Shown one piece after another: positions 12,206 to 22,843 of a stretch of 64,000 nt of DNA. The DNA is from Calliopsis andreniformis (taxonomy: Eukaryota; Arthropoda; Insecta; Hymenoptera; Andrenidae). Each line of letters starts with the position of its first letter. The first letter of the stretch is position 1. The notes below the pieces were generated by a model. The model saw nothing but the letters and a program-made list of their open reading frames with translations. It searched no databases and was not told where the DNA came from. The stretch lies in the NCBI RefSeq assembly GCF_051401765.1, contig NC_135073.1, positions 1,674,001 to 1,738,000 of the forward strand, read 5' to 3'. The position numbers and the translations under genes were made by a program.

Positions 12206-12460
12206 GGATTTAGTTACTTAATAATCTGTAACACATATAAAATACTATATGAAAAATATTTTTAGTTTAATCAATTTCTTAAACAGTATAAAAAATATTA
12301 TGCTCCCACTTATTAATTACAATGCATTTTTAACCCTAATGTTATGTTTACATGCATTACAAATTTATATTATATGATTCAATGTAATTTATTTCTAGCA
12401 TAGATGTTTGTGGAATTTCATTACGTTCTAATCAATATTAAATGAAAATATAATGTATAA

Positions 12461-12746
12461 GGTGGACCATCTAACTTGACCAACTGAATCACTTTTGTAA
12501 ATAGTAATAAGTAGATGAATAAAAATTCATTTGTCATACATAATACAATTATTAAAGACCTTCAAGATAGTGGCATTTCATTTTTTGTATATCATGTTTT
12601 ATGTAAGTTTTTAAGGTTACCTTCAATTTTTTTATATATAAAGAAAGGATATGCAAAACAAACAAATATGACCATCTTGAAGATCCTTCTTTGATTTATC
12701 CACTAATTACAAAAATAATTAAGTCGATCAAATTAGGTGATTCACC
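12461..12746. mobile_element. MITE with ~100-bp terminal inverted repeats
   Basis: Left terminus GGTGGACCATCTAACTTGAC; the right terminus, reversed, reads GGTGAATCACCTAATTTGAT. The similarity continues inward through TTTTTGTAAWTAG and AGATCTTCAAGATGG-type blocks. It sits 255 bp upstream of the GPN1 start codon. No coding capacity. Confidence 0.7.
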
Positions 12747-13380
12747 ATGTATGTATATTATAGAATATATTTAAGAAAAATATGCACATGCGTAAAGGTT
12801 TGGTTTTTGCTATATGTATAATTTATATATTAAGAGAAACTGTTTAACATATTGTCTAATGCACGTCTTAGAGGAAAACAAGTAATACTTTCATTATTTT
12901 CTCTTTTGAAACTATGTATTTATTATCTACTTTTATATCAGTTTGTTCTAACTTTACACTTATTTATATCTTACATTTTAATTTCAACAGTAGAAATATT
13001 TTCATATGCTTACTAAACAATTTGTAATTCATTAAATACGTAGATTTGAGTATAAGTGAAATATAATTATTCAAATAAGATTCTTTAAAACTGATTTTGT
13101 GTGAAGATACTCTAAAATAATTACTAGGTTAACTATATTAACAACTTATCCTTAATGTCATACCTGGGTTTAAAAAGAAATATTATAATCCTTCTACGTG
13201 TATATATGTATCTTCATAAACTTCAAAATATCTATACCAAGCTCCTTAACTGAAGTACAATATGAAAAATATTTTGCCATTAGTTGATTCCATGCAAGAA
13301 AAAAGTAAACATAACCAATTTACATTCACAATATAAAATCATACAGCGCTGTACTGCCAAACCATGCCAGACTGTGCCAG
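12747..13380. other. AT-rich intergenic stretch
   Basis: No coding frame or recognised element. It is strongly AT-rich up to about 13,340, where the base composition rises sharply at the edge of the foldback element. Confidence 0.5.
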
Positions 13381-13422
13381 CCTGTGCTGCCAGACTGAGG
13401 ACCTGTGCTGCCAGACTGAGGA
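13381..13422. repeat. Two exact tandem copies of a 21-bp unit
   Basis: The unit CCTGTGCTGCCAGACTGAGG plus A is repeated twice without mismatch, right at the outer edge of the foldback element. CTGTGCTGC also appears, inverted, just outside the right end at 15,661-15,669, so the duplication may derive from the element's terminus. Confidence 0.75.
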
Positions 13423-13896
13423 CGCAAATCTTGAGAATTACCCCCTCCACTACGCATACTAACGCACGGGGCGCGTATCCGTGAGCTCGGCGCTTCGGAC
13501 AGTTTCGGGCAGCTTCGGGAGGTCGAGAGAGAAGGTGGATCGTGATACGCACTCTCTCATTCTTTGAAATGTTTACATCCCAATCGCTAGCAAGCGGCAA
13601 GCGGCACGCACCTTGCGCGAGCTTTCCGATTGCCTGGATATTTTCAGTGTCCAACTTAGAAAAGTATTCTAATGAAAAAAAATTTCAAAAATTTTTTCTG
13701 CAGAAAAACTCATTTTAAGACCCCCTGATTACGTTTTAACTAATAAAAAGAGAGCTTTTTTTTAAAAACCGCATATGTTTATTAACCGAATTGCATTCAA
13801 ACGACTGAATGAATTTCAATGAAACTTTATATCTAAATTTTATATTCACATCTCAAGATCTTATTAGATTTAGAGCAAAATCGATGCATGGATTAT

Positions 13897-14191
13897 TGTT
13901 GGAATGGGTAAAGGGATTGTTTTCTTAAAGCAGTAAAAGGGGCGGAGATCCTGGCAGGGACCGAAAGCGACAACCGTAGTCAGTCCGAGAGAATTAGACA
14001 ACCAGTGCGGATCGCAAAGCTTCCAGCATTCTCCTTCTCATACAATATTCTTTTTAAACATAACGATTACTAATTATACTGATCCACGAATACACTGCGT
14101 GTATAGATTAAGAAGGAATAATCACATAATAAACAGTGTGTTATACGTGTGTGTTTTATTTTCTTAACCTTTAAGAAAGAAATTTCTAACA
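13897..14191 (+). mobile_element. Solo LTR (295 bp) with 5-bp target duplication, nested in the foldback arm
   Basis: The segment begins TGTTGGAA and ends TTTCTAACA, the TG...CA ends of a long terminal repeat, and is flanked on both sides by ATTAT (13,892-13,896 and 14,192-14,196). Inside is an AATAAA followed by a GT-rich stretch (TGTGTTATACGTGTGTG), as expected of an LTR poly(A) region. The right arm of the host element shows the same site without the insert (GGATTATGATAC, inverted near 15,155-15,166). A 5-bp duplication fits a Gypsy or BEL-Pao type retrotransposon; the family cannot be decided here. No internal coding region remains. Confidence 0.85.
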
Positions 14192-14673
14192 ATTATGATA
14201 CTTACCTCTTATAATTATATTTATATTACACATATATTTTTTACTATTAGGTGAGAAGATAAAGATTTTCATTTGTAAAGTTAACGTAACGCGATTTAGT
14301 CTGGAAAACACTGCTCTTATCGTATTAACCCTTTCTAGTTCAGAATTAATTGCACTTCAAAATTCAAGATTATCACAAAATAAATACTCTGATACTGAAA
14401 ATTCGTCAAATGTAATAGACTAAGAGTCCACTCTTGACCAGTAACGTGCACGTTGTCACAACCTTCAATATAAAATATTTATATTGGTAATTATTTAAAA
14501 TAAGAGCCTCCTCACCGATTTCTTTGAATCTTTTTTATATCATGTATCTTGATACGTGGATTAATTTTTCTAAATGAAATAATTGTCGCTCTCTTCTCGT
14601 TTTCGAGATAAAAATTTTTATATGCTTGAAAATTATGGTGGCAGGCCGAGGGTAGGTAGCAAAAAGGGAGTTT

Positions 14674-14826
14674 GAGTTGGGTTAGAGCTAGGGCCAGTGA
14701 AAGATATGTTTCGAGTTGGTTAGAGCTAGGGCCAGGAAAAGAGATATTTCGAGCTGGTTAGAGCTAGGACCGGGAAAAGAGATATTTGGAGTTGGTTAGA
14801 GCTAGGATCGGGAAAAGAGATACTTT
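14674..14826. repeat. 38-bp tandem repeat, four copies
   Basis: Four copies of a 38-39 bp unit starting GAGTTGGTTAGAGCTAGG, each with a few substitutions. Inverted partial copies (CCTAGCTCTAACCCAACTC) lie at about 14,970-15,040, so the repeat is part of the foldback structure. Confidence 0.85.
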
Positions 14827-15775
14827 GAGTTGTGTTACGTCCCCGTAACTTTTGACAGTAGTTACTAGAGCCTATATATATATATATATATATACAATTT
14901 TATTTCCGGTTCGGTTCCAAAAGGTCTTAACGGAAACATTCTCGCGTGACCGAATTCGAATTCTTTCGTGGCCCTAGCTCTAACCCAACTCAAAGTATTT
15001 CTTTGCCCGGTCCTAGCTGTAACAAACCTAGCTCTAAACAAGCAGTGTGTTCCAGACTAAATCGCGTTACGTTAACTTTACAAATGAAAATCTTTATCTT
15101 CCCACCTAATAGTAAAAAATATATGTGTAGTATAAATATAATTATAAGAGGTAAGTATCATAATCCATGCATCGATTTTGCTCTAAATCTAATAAGATCT
15201 TGAGATGTGAATATAAAATTTAGATATAAAGTTTCATTGAAATTCATTCAGTCATGTGAATGCAATTGGGTTAATAAACATATGCGGTTTTTAAAAAAAA
15301 GCTCTTTTTTTATTAGTTAAAACGTAATCAAGGGGTCTTAAAATGAGTTTTTCTGCAGAAAAAATTTTTGAAATTTTTTTTCATTAGAATACTTTTCTAA
15401 GTTGGACACTGAAAATATCCAGGCAATCGGAAAGCTCGCGCAAGGTGCGTGCTGCTTGCCGCTTGCTAGCGGTTGGGATTTAAACATTTCAAAGAGTGAG
15501 AGAGTGCGCATCATGTTCCACCTTCTCTCTCGACCTACCGAAGCTGGCCGAATCTATCCGAAGGGCCGACTCACAGAACGCGGTTCTTACGTAGAATCAC
15601 TGATATAGATAGTATCAGTGCGTAGATGCGTAGTGGAGGGGGTAATTCTCAGTATTTGCGCAGCACAGCTATACACTAATCGTGTACCACAAAAGACTAC
15701 AATATTTAAATATATAAACATAAGACCGTAAACTTTTTATTCCATTTATACAAAAAAGTTTCCAAATTTATTACA

Positions 15776-17214
15776 ATGTTGTTTAAATTCAAAATTGCTG
15801 ATTTAGCAAAAGAATCTACAGCTGAGTTTTCGAAACCACAAATTATAGGTCACTATAGCATTGACGGTGAAAGACGCTATTTCAGTGATTTGTCACAATT
15901 AAAGTATTATAAGCAACCGTTAGATCTAAAACATGTAAATTTCAATCTTGATGACAATTCGCAAACGGTATATAAAGAAGAGGACGTAGACGTTAAATTG
16001 GATTTTCTGTTGAAATGGATATCAGAAAATTTCAAGCATCTCGAAATGCGAGAAGATTCGGGCAACTCGACTACTAGTCGATGGTAAGAATTACGAAAAA
16101 GTATTACAAAGAATTTTTACGAATTTTAAATTACCTTTGTACTCGTAAAAAAGTAATTATTGGTGATCCAAGGTGTATTAAAAATATTAAATGTTTTATG
16201 TATTAGCTTAGAACCAGAATTCATTTGTAACAGAGGATCGTTAACAAATTTATTTATTACACCATACAACTGTGAAGATGGATGGATGATTTGTGCATCA
16301 AAATTTAAAGGAACCATATATTTATGCAGCTTTGATACAGACGAAAAAAAACGAGAAAAATTAAAAAGAACTGAATACCACAAAAGATGTATTGCTTGGG
16401 GATACAAATTTGAACAATATATGTTATCAGGTATAGCAAACTGTAAAGAATTTACTTTACTTTCTCACTTTAACCAGAATCCTACTTAATTCTAATTATT
16501 CTTTCCATTAGATACACCTTCTACAAATCCTGATTTAACTACTCCTTTAAATCAAAATGAAGAATTTTGTTGTGTCTTTAAGTCTAATCTTGGTAAGAAT
16601 AGTTTATTTTACTGTGCTGAAATAGATGGTATTTGCTCTCAGCAATTAATACAAGATACATTAGTGAACAAGGATGTTGAACTCATAGAATTGAAAACTA
16701 TACCTGAACGATCTATTAATTATCAGGGACATATAAATCATAGAAGACCTTTGACAACACTAAAATGGTGGTGTCAAAGTTACTTAGTGGGTATAAAAAG
16801 AATTATCTGTGGCTGTAAAAAAGGCAACAGTGGTATTGTCTTTAAAATAAAGGAGTTTCTATGTAGCGAATTGGTGAATAGTTCAAAGGTGATTAATTTT
16901 ACCCATATAATTTGAATAATTTTATTCAAATGTTTTACAAAAATATGGTTTTCTTAAAAACTAGTTTAATTAATCTTTTGCTACAGAATTTATGGAGACC
17001 TGAAATATGTACAAGTTTTTGTAATGAGTTTCTAGAACGCATGAAACTTATTGTTCAAAAAGATTACAATAAATGTATCTACCAATTTGAGTACAAACCG
17101 AACACAAGATATGTTGAAGTTAATGAAATCGAGCCTTCTTTTGGATCAGAATATACATTTTTACCTATGTGGTATATTGCAAAAGCAAATCAACATTTTA
17201 GTGCGCGTGTATAA
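15776..17214 (+). CDS. DXO: DXO/Rai1 (Dom3Z) decapping exoribonuclease, complete, four exons
   Basis: DXO removes aberrant or non-canonical caps from RNA and degrades it 5'-3'. Exons are 15776-16083, 16207-16430, 16512-16888 and 16987-17214; phases 2, 1 and 0 close to 378 residues (human 396). Family landmarks in order: IDGERRYFSDLSQLKYY near residue 30-50, FICNRGSLTNLFITPY near 108-123, KFEQYM before the second junction, catalytic EID at 214-216 and ELK at 237-239, LKWWCQSYLVG and FLPMWYI near the C-terminus. The usual Trp of the W-R-G motif is Asn here (N111). The ATG is the first in frame and lies 114 bp from the foldback element, which may supply promoter sequence. It converges on the G-patch exon with 100 bp between stop codons. 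Confidence 0.95.
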
Positions 17215-17237
17215 TATACAATTGACATACCAAATAT

Positions 17238-17243
17238 TTTATT
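17238..17243 (-). terminator. Poly(A) signal for the G-patch transcript (minus strand)
   Basis: AATAAA on the minus strand, 71 bases past the G-patch stop and only 24 bases past the DXO stop on the other strand, so cleavage would fall at or inside DXO. Confidence 0.45.
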
Positions 17244-17313
17244 TTATATTTCCACAAATTAACCTTAATAATACCTGTCATCTGATATGGTTCAATAGTA
17301 GCTTTTGTTATTC

Positions 17314-17652
17314 TTATATATATTCTACATTAAAGTTTTTAATGGGAATGATAAACTTTTGTTTTGGCAGTTTAAAGTCATCAACTATTATAGTATTTCT
17401 TTTTTCACTTGTTTGACCAAATCCTTTTCTATCAGTTTTTAAACAAACTTTAATGGGATATTTTTTACTTTTTCCTAAAGGACCAAGACCAAATTGCTCG
17501 TCCCAGCCAGTATTTAAGAGCATTTGATATCCTTTCTTTTGTTTTGGTATTTTATGCGTCACAGCATTTAACAGTTTTGGCTTTGTATTAAAAATATGAA
17601 GCACTGAAGTTTCATGTTTTTCCAAAAAAAATATTAGTGCAAAAAAATACAT
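17314..17652 (-). CDS. G-patch exon resembling the C-terminus of GPANK1
   Basis: The frame encodes a G-patch: GYQMLLNTGWDEQFGLGPLG, then PIKVCLKTDRKGFG, a module that stimulates DEAH-box RNA helicases. The preceding HIFNTKPK and the tail resemble the end of GPANK1 (ankyrin plus G-patch), but no ankyrin exon lies upstream. Coding probably begins after a TTCAG acceptor at about 17,607, which demands a phase-1 upstream exon; otherwise the ATG at 17,652 is used. The only upstream exons on this strand are the Misato ones, both phase 0, which would give a stop after joining. It may be a partial GPANK1, a retained tail of a broken gene, or one whose upstream exon I cannot see. Confidence 0.65.
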   Translation of the reverse strand: MYFFALIFFLEKHETSVLHIFNTKPKLLNAVTHKIPKQKKGYQMLLNTGWDEQFGLGPLGKSKKYPIKVCLKTDRKGFGQTSEKRNTIIVDDFKLPKQKFIIPIKNFNVEYI

Positions 17653-17710
17653 TATCCATTTGTATCAATAATTGAACTTGAATAAAATTATATTATTTGC
17701 ATATTCTTAC

Positions 17711-17941
17711 CTTGAAATTTTCTCCTCTGTATAAAACATCATGATTTATTTCAGATGGATTGTCAGGCTCATAGGAAAAATTGGATTCCTAAAAGCATAC
17801 GTATTAATTAATAGAATTCATTGTAATAAATTTTAATAAAAAATTTTAATCAGAATTAAATACCTGCAAGTTCCACCAATGAGTACCAATAAACTTCGAA
17901 TAGTGGCCCAACTGTATAGTTAACACTTCACGCGACGACAT
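17711..17941 (-). CDS. Misato N-terminus only (two exons, truncated)
   Basis: Misato (MSTO1 family) is a tubulin/FtsZ-like protein affecting mitochondrial distribution and spindle integrity. Exon 1 (17941-17864) encodes 26 residues including [20 protein letters not shown], the diagnostic family start. Exon 2 (17788-17711) encodes 26 more, ending [10 protein letters not shown] before a good donor AAG|GTAAGA. Both are phase 0. The family is about 550 residues, and the next expected block (tyrosine-threonine-proline-arginine region) is not found on this strand anywhere between here and the window start. Reading through the donor ends after five codons. Either the rest was lost or moved, or the next intron is over 17 kb, or the assembly is wrong. 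First-exon identity is near certain; gene integrity is not. Confidence 0.75.
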
Positions 17942-18383
17942 CCTTCCTTCTTGTTGGTTACAAACAAACAATTCTTTATTTCGATAAAACAAACAAACTT
18001 CAAGCTTAACCGCAAATTACTGTAGATGCTGTAGAGTGTACTGCATATTACATACATACATATTAGTGTATATGCATATTAGGGTTTGGGAAGATATTTG
18101 TTCGACAATTACGTATAAAAAAGAAAAGATTACTTTAAATATAACTTATTCTCGTATACGTAATTTTATTAACAAAATTAGCAATTTTTATTAGACCTAG
18201 TTTGAACTGTACTAAATAGTGAAGCATGAGAGTATACAGTAAACTGTACACTACAGGGTGTCCAATTTAACTGGAAACTTTCGAATCCAGCACCCTTATC
18301 GGCTAGAAGTACAAATACAGACGTCTCGTCCCTGTTCTGGACACCTCTTGAATACTGGTTGTAGCCTATTATGGAACTATTAA

Positions 18384-18604
18384 CAGGTTGAATGTCACGG
18401 GGGTCACCGGTGACCGGCACTTAACTTGACTGTGACACCACGGGGGTCACCGGTGACCCCCGCCGAAATTAACATGCCAATCATGTTTATACGTTGTAAA
18501 TTATCTATTGTAGATAATATTTCAACATTATATGTATCGCTAAATAGAAAGTTCATCGTGGCGCCACGAGCAATCCCGGTAAAATTGGCGTGGCATTCAA
18601 CCTG
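18384..18604. mobile_element. piggyBac-type MITE (221 bp) nested in the foldback arm
   Basis: The flanks are TTAA on both sides (18,380-18,383 and 18,605-18,608), the piggyBac target. Termini are CAGGTTGAATGTCACG and, reversed from the right, CAGGTTGAATGCCACG, a 16-bp inverted repeat with one mismatch. The sister arm of the host element lacks this insert (the CTATTATGGAAC and AATTCTGTAA blocks are adjacent there). No coding capacity. Confidence 0.9.
18441..18462. repeat. Perfect 22-bp GC-rich palindrome
   Basis: Centred on GGGGGTCACCGGTGACCCCC, inside the TTAA-flanked MITE. A partial copy (CACGGGGGTCACCGGTGACC) lies at 18,397-18,416, so the MITE carries subterminal palindromes, which may be transposase binding sites. 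Confidence 0.9.
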
Positions 18605-21151
18605 TTAAATTCTGTAATCTAAATAAGTGCGAATGAATCGATTCTTTTCTAATAATTATTTGCATTGTCAGCGCTCAAAATTTTTAGTTACGAAATGTCT
18701 ATAAAATACTTGCTTGGTTTAGTTAAAATTTTTCACTTCATATCATCCAAAGAATATGAATATAATAATAATTGGTTGAACGATGCACAACGGTTAACGT
18801 ACATAATTAATAATCGTTTGGATACGGTAATATGATGAAATAATAATTTAATGACCCACTAGCATAGCAATGAGATGATGAAACACCATATTTCTTAATT
18901 GTGAAGGATAGAAGGATAAGTTACCTAACCTGTTGTATCAAGAAACTTATAAATTTATTTTCTCCCGTATACTTTGGCTTATTCATAATAAATCTCTCAC
19001 GTCAGGTATCTACCCTGAGGCATAGAAGTTGCATCTTGTTACTCTTGTACTTAAGAATGGAGACAAACTTTGGTTTTTTAGTTATAGGCTGATAAATAAA
19101 TGAAACCATATGTCAAAAATATTGAAGAACATAGTTTCTGATAAATTATCATTTTTATTGAAACATGTGTTAACTAAAGAATAAGGTAAGAGTCGGGACG
19201 AAAGAAGAGAATGAATCGAAGGGGCGAGGAGGGGAGGGGCAATGATTCGAATAGGACGAGTAAGTCCTTTCTTTCTACAAATCAAATTTTATGTATCTTT
19301 GTTATAAGTAATCAGAATCAGGTTGTGTTTGGTATCATTTTAATCGACAGAACACAAAGAATCGATTGATATTACTCGTTCTCGAGAGTCCAATCGAGCG
19401 CAAAGATTCCCATTGTTGTCAATCGCGATGTCTAAAACGAGCTTCGGTCGAGCAATTTTGACAATGTTAACATAATAGAATTAGAAAATACTTGACAAAT
19501 TGTTTAAAGAAAAATTCATATCAAACGAAAAATGAAACATTAGTTCATTTACCAACAGCAAAATTAATCTAGAAAAAGATTATATTCATGTTTAACTAAA
19601 CAAACGCATAATTAATTCAAAATAACATCTAGCTAACAGCCGCGATCGTAATAATCATGTCACTGCCACATGAATCACAGAATCAATTGCCGAGAAAGAG
19701 GTACAGAATTATCCGATTATTAGCAAAGGATGCCTCGGTGCTCCACGAGTACCGTGGACAGGATACCACAAGCGAAGCGTCGACCGCTTGTGGCAAAGAA
19801 TACATATGGAATACATATGTGGCAATAGTGATCATAAAAAGATAAATAGGAAGTAAATATGATATCCAAAGGAGAAATACTGGCAATAGTGGATCATAAG
19901 ACACGTGAATAGATTCAATCTAAGATTGTTTTCATGACACCATTTTTCCTAGTTCAAAAGATTAATTCATAAGAGAATGATATCGTGTTTATTTACAATA
20001 ATGCAAAAGATTTTTAAGTTATTTGCATAAACAAAAGACTTGCTATTAGTAACAACCCTACAGATATTGAGAAAGATTGAACAGCAGAGGTTTAACATGT
20101 GATCCTTGAAGGATACTTGAACTAAAATTTTTCTAACGTACTTATTATTAAATTTTATTAATTTTGATCTATCCATGACAAAATTTGAAATCCTACAAAG
20201 AGGGATCACTAAAGCTGATAGAAGATAGCTTAAATAATAATATAAAATGACAGACATGGTTCTTTCTAGAACTAGTGTATTCACCTGATATCTTGTTTCA
20301 ATGGTATGTATAATGAATTATCTGTAATTTATTATACTGGTTACAGTAAAGCAGCCAGCCACAGAATTGTGTTGTTCTTTAGTTAACACATTTTTTAATA
20401 AAAATGATAATTTATCAGAAACTATGTTCTTCAATATTTTCGACATATGGTTTCATTTATTTATCAGTCTATAACTAAAAACCAAAAGTTTGTCATCATT
20501 CTTAAGTACAAGAGTAACAAGATGCAACTTCTATGCCTCAGGGTAGATACCTGATGTAGGAGACTTATTATAAATAAGCCAAAATATAAGGCAGACAATA
20601 AATTTATGTTTCTTGATGTAACAGGTTGAGTAACATATCCTTCTATCCTTTACAATTAAGGAATATGGTGTTTCATTATTTCACTGCTATGCTAGTGGGT
20701 CATTAAATTATTATTTCATCATATTACCGTATCCAAACGATTATTAATTATGTACGTTAACCGTTGTGCATTGTTCAATCAATTATTATTATATTCATAT
20801 TCTTTGGATGACATGAAATGAAAAATTTTAACTAAACCAAGCAAATAGTTTATAGACATTTTACAACTAAAAATTTTGAGCTCTGACAATGCAAATAATT
20901 ATTAGGAAGGAATCGTTTCATTCGCACTTATTTAGGTTACAGAATTTGACAGTTCCATAATAGGCTATAACCAGCATTCAAGAGGTGTCTAGAACGGTGA
21001 CAAGACGTCTATATTTCCACTTCTGGCCGATAGGAGCGTTGGATTCGAGTTTCTAGTTAAATTGAACACCTGTATACAGTATGCCACAGCCGACTAGAAA
21101 AGTTCTGTGACTAGTTTTGGGTTGCAGTATTTTCGAGCATGAACTATGTTT

Positions 21152-21373
21152 GCCATCTGAGCGGAGTTAGTGATACTAAGGTTTTCCAATTTACATACAT
21201 TTGTAATCATGTTTTGAATACTTTCCTTATCGAAATTTCTTACTTATTTATATTGACTGTCCCATATTTTCAATGAAATAAGTACTGCAGATACTAGATT
21301 CCACAAATTATACGAGAAATTAACGTTCGTATAAATCGAAAAATTTTAGTATTACTTACTCCGTTCAGATGGC
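21152..21373. repeat. Short inverted repeat pair (28-nt arms, 222 bp apart)
   Basis: GCCATCTGAGCGGAGTTAGT... at 21,152-21,179 pairs with 21,346-21,373 with three mismatches in 28. It looks like a small MITE in the upstream flank of importin alpha-3. Confidence 0.65.
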
Positions 21374-21379
21374 GCACGT

Positions 21380-22843
21380 ATGATTTGTTTTTAAAACTGA
21401 CAATTAAATCAGGCATCACGATTTAAACTGCATACCATGATACCATATTCAGTATCATGAATTTTGTGGTCCTGCGTCGAGTCTGATTCGACATTGTGTT
21501 TCTTTTCAATCAAACCTATATCGAGTCATAGTCGAGTCTGACTCTGCTATATCGAAAATAAACAAATGAACGAGGATTAGGTGAAATGAAATGATAAAAA
21601 TAGCTCAGACCGCAAAGGTTTAAGAGAGTGGAGTTGAAGTGAAAGATGGAAGGGGCATCAACCTTTAATTGACTTTTAGCCATTTTATACGTCAAAATAT
21701 GGTTGCACTCTGGAGACGTATTAATACGTTTTTTTGTTACACGAACGTTATTGACCGAGAATGTATTTAGATGTTTTTAGAGAGTTATACGAAAAATAGC
21801 CGGTTATAGACGTTAGCTTCTTCAAAAATTTTCCTCTTGTTATAAGTAGTACGTTAAGTTTTATTATATGTTTTATAATTTGTTGTAGCACATAGATGGC
21901 AGTATTATTTTTGCGGCACAACATGGCTGAAATCCCTCTCTTGATACTCCCCGCAAAACTCATACCCTGCATCTGGAATTACAGTTTAGGCGCAGTGGCC
22001 CACATTTTTTACATTTATATTTTTTACATTGAATTTTCTACTTGAAAGGAACTATGCAATATTCTGCTAATATAAGTTTGATATGTAATGTCTCCCTCTT
22101 TTTTGCTTCTTCATACGTTTATCCATTCTTTATTCATTTACATACACACATACAATTCAATTGATATCTACATACAAGTTTTCACCACAGAATTTCGTGC
22201 GATACGTAGATGGAGACTATTAGTAGGTTGCATTATAAAATTTATTATCATAGATTGAAATATGCTTTTTTATAACTTTTCTTAAGAGGTAAGAGTGGGG
22301 AGGTCAATTATTTCACGCGTTCGTGTATAGAATAACATAAAATGCAATGCAAATTTTATATGAATTCAATTTTATCACAAACAATTTTTATAATATTTAC
22401 CTGAAAGTACTGTATATTACAAAATAACATTGACTCGATTGTTTTTAGAGTAAAAAATTATTTTGATTAGCAAAATATGGAGAGAAGGGCCAAGAATTTG
22501 TGGCGCTGTTTTCCAGAAAACACAGTAAAGATACAAGTAACTGTTTTAAAGCGCCACCTTCTGAGGTCTAATCTACGTTCTTTTTAGAACGGTCGAAACG
22601 CTACGTCCGTATTGAGAAAACGTGACTAAAGAGAACATTGTAAGGCGATTGTGCTCAGAAGAACAAGTGTTATGCATGATATTGCATATTGACGTACGTT
22701 AGGATTGTCGCGCGACGGCATGCAGTTGTTGAAATAAATAAACGGCTATTACACGGGTACGGGATTTTTCGCAGTAACACGGGTATCCGGGTACCGGCAC
22801 ATATCAATATATACGTGAACACAGAAGATTGGTTATTGAAAAA
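21380..22843 (+). promoter_or_regulatory. Upstream flank and probable 5' UTR of importin alpha-3
   Basis: No supported gene. The last 350 bases before the start codon are richer in CG, with GTCGCGCGACGG and two ACACGGGTAYCSGG-like copies near 22,752-22,795, consistent with a housekeeping promoter and 5' UTR. A 74-codon minus frame at 21,748-21,972 resembles no family. Confidence 0.35.

Larger units (their letters stand above)
13423..15662. mobile_element. 2.2-kb foldback element with long inverted arms
   Basis: The left arm (about 13,423-13,896 and, beyond the nested insertion, 14,197-14,320) pairs with the right arm (about 15,035-15,662). Shared blocks include GAGAATTACCCCCTCCACTA at both outer ends, GGACACTGAAAATATCCAGG, TTTTTCTGCAGAAAAA and AGTCTGGAAYACACTGC. 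Matching 60-100-residue frames are readable in both arms, but they are only the two arms translated and match no protein family. The loop contains a 38-bp tandem repeat, a TA microsatellite and inverted copies of the repeat. A solo LTR has landed in the left arm. The right end lies 114 bp from the DXO start codon. Confidence 0.85.
18254..21072. mobile_element. 2.8-kb foldback element with ~700-bp arms and TA flanks
   Basis: The left end is TA-CAGGGTGTCCAATTTAACT (TA at 18,252-18,253); the right end reversed is TA-CAGGTGTTCAATTTAACT (TA at 21,073-21,074). The arms run about 18,254-19,182 (with a 221-bp nested insert) and about 20,377-21,072 and pair almost throughout, e.g. AATAAGTGCGAATGAA and CTACCCTGAGGCATAGAAG blocks. 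The central 1.2 kb has only short frames with no transposase signature. It is probably a non-autonomous Tc1/mariner-like element. It separates the Misato start (313 bp away) from importin alpha-3. Confidence 0.9.

Noticed and set aside
13280..13654. 124-codon minus frame, with a similar 68-codon plus frame at 15,402-15,608
   Set aside because: The two frames are the two inverted arms of one foldback element read in opposite directions. Their similarity reflects repeat identity, and neither matches a protein family.
16126..16407. 93-codon minus frame
   Set aside because: Antisense shadow of DXO exon 2.
19657..20284. Short frames in the centre of the 18.25-kb foldback that might be transposase remnants
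   Set aside because: No DDE/D-like spacing, helix-turn-helix or other transposase motif could be seen.
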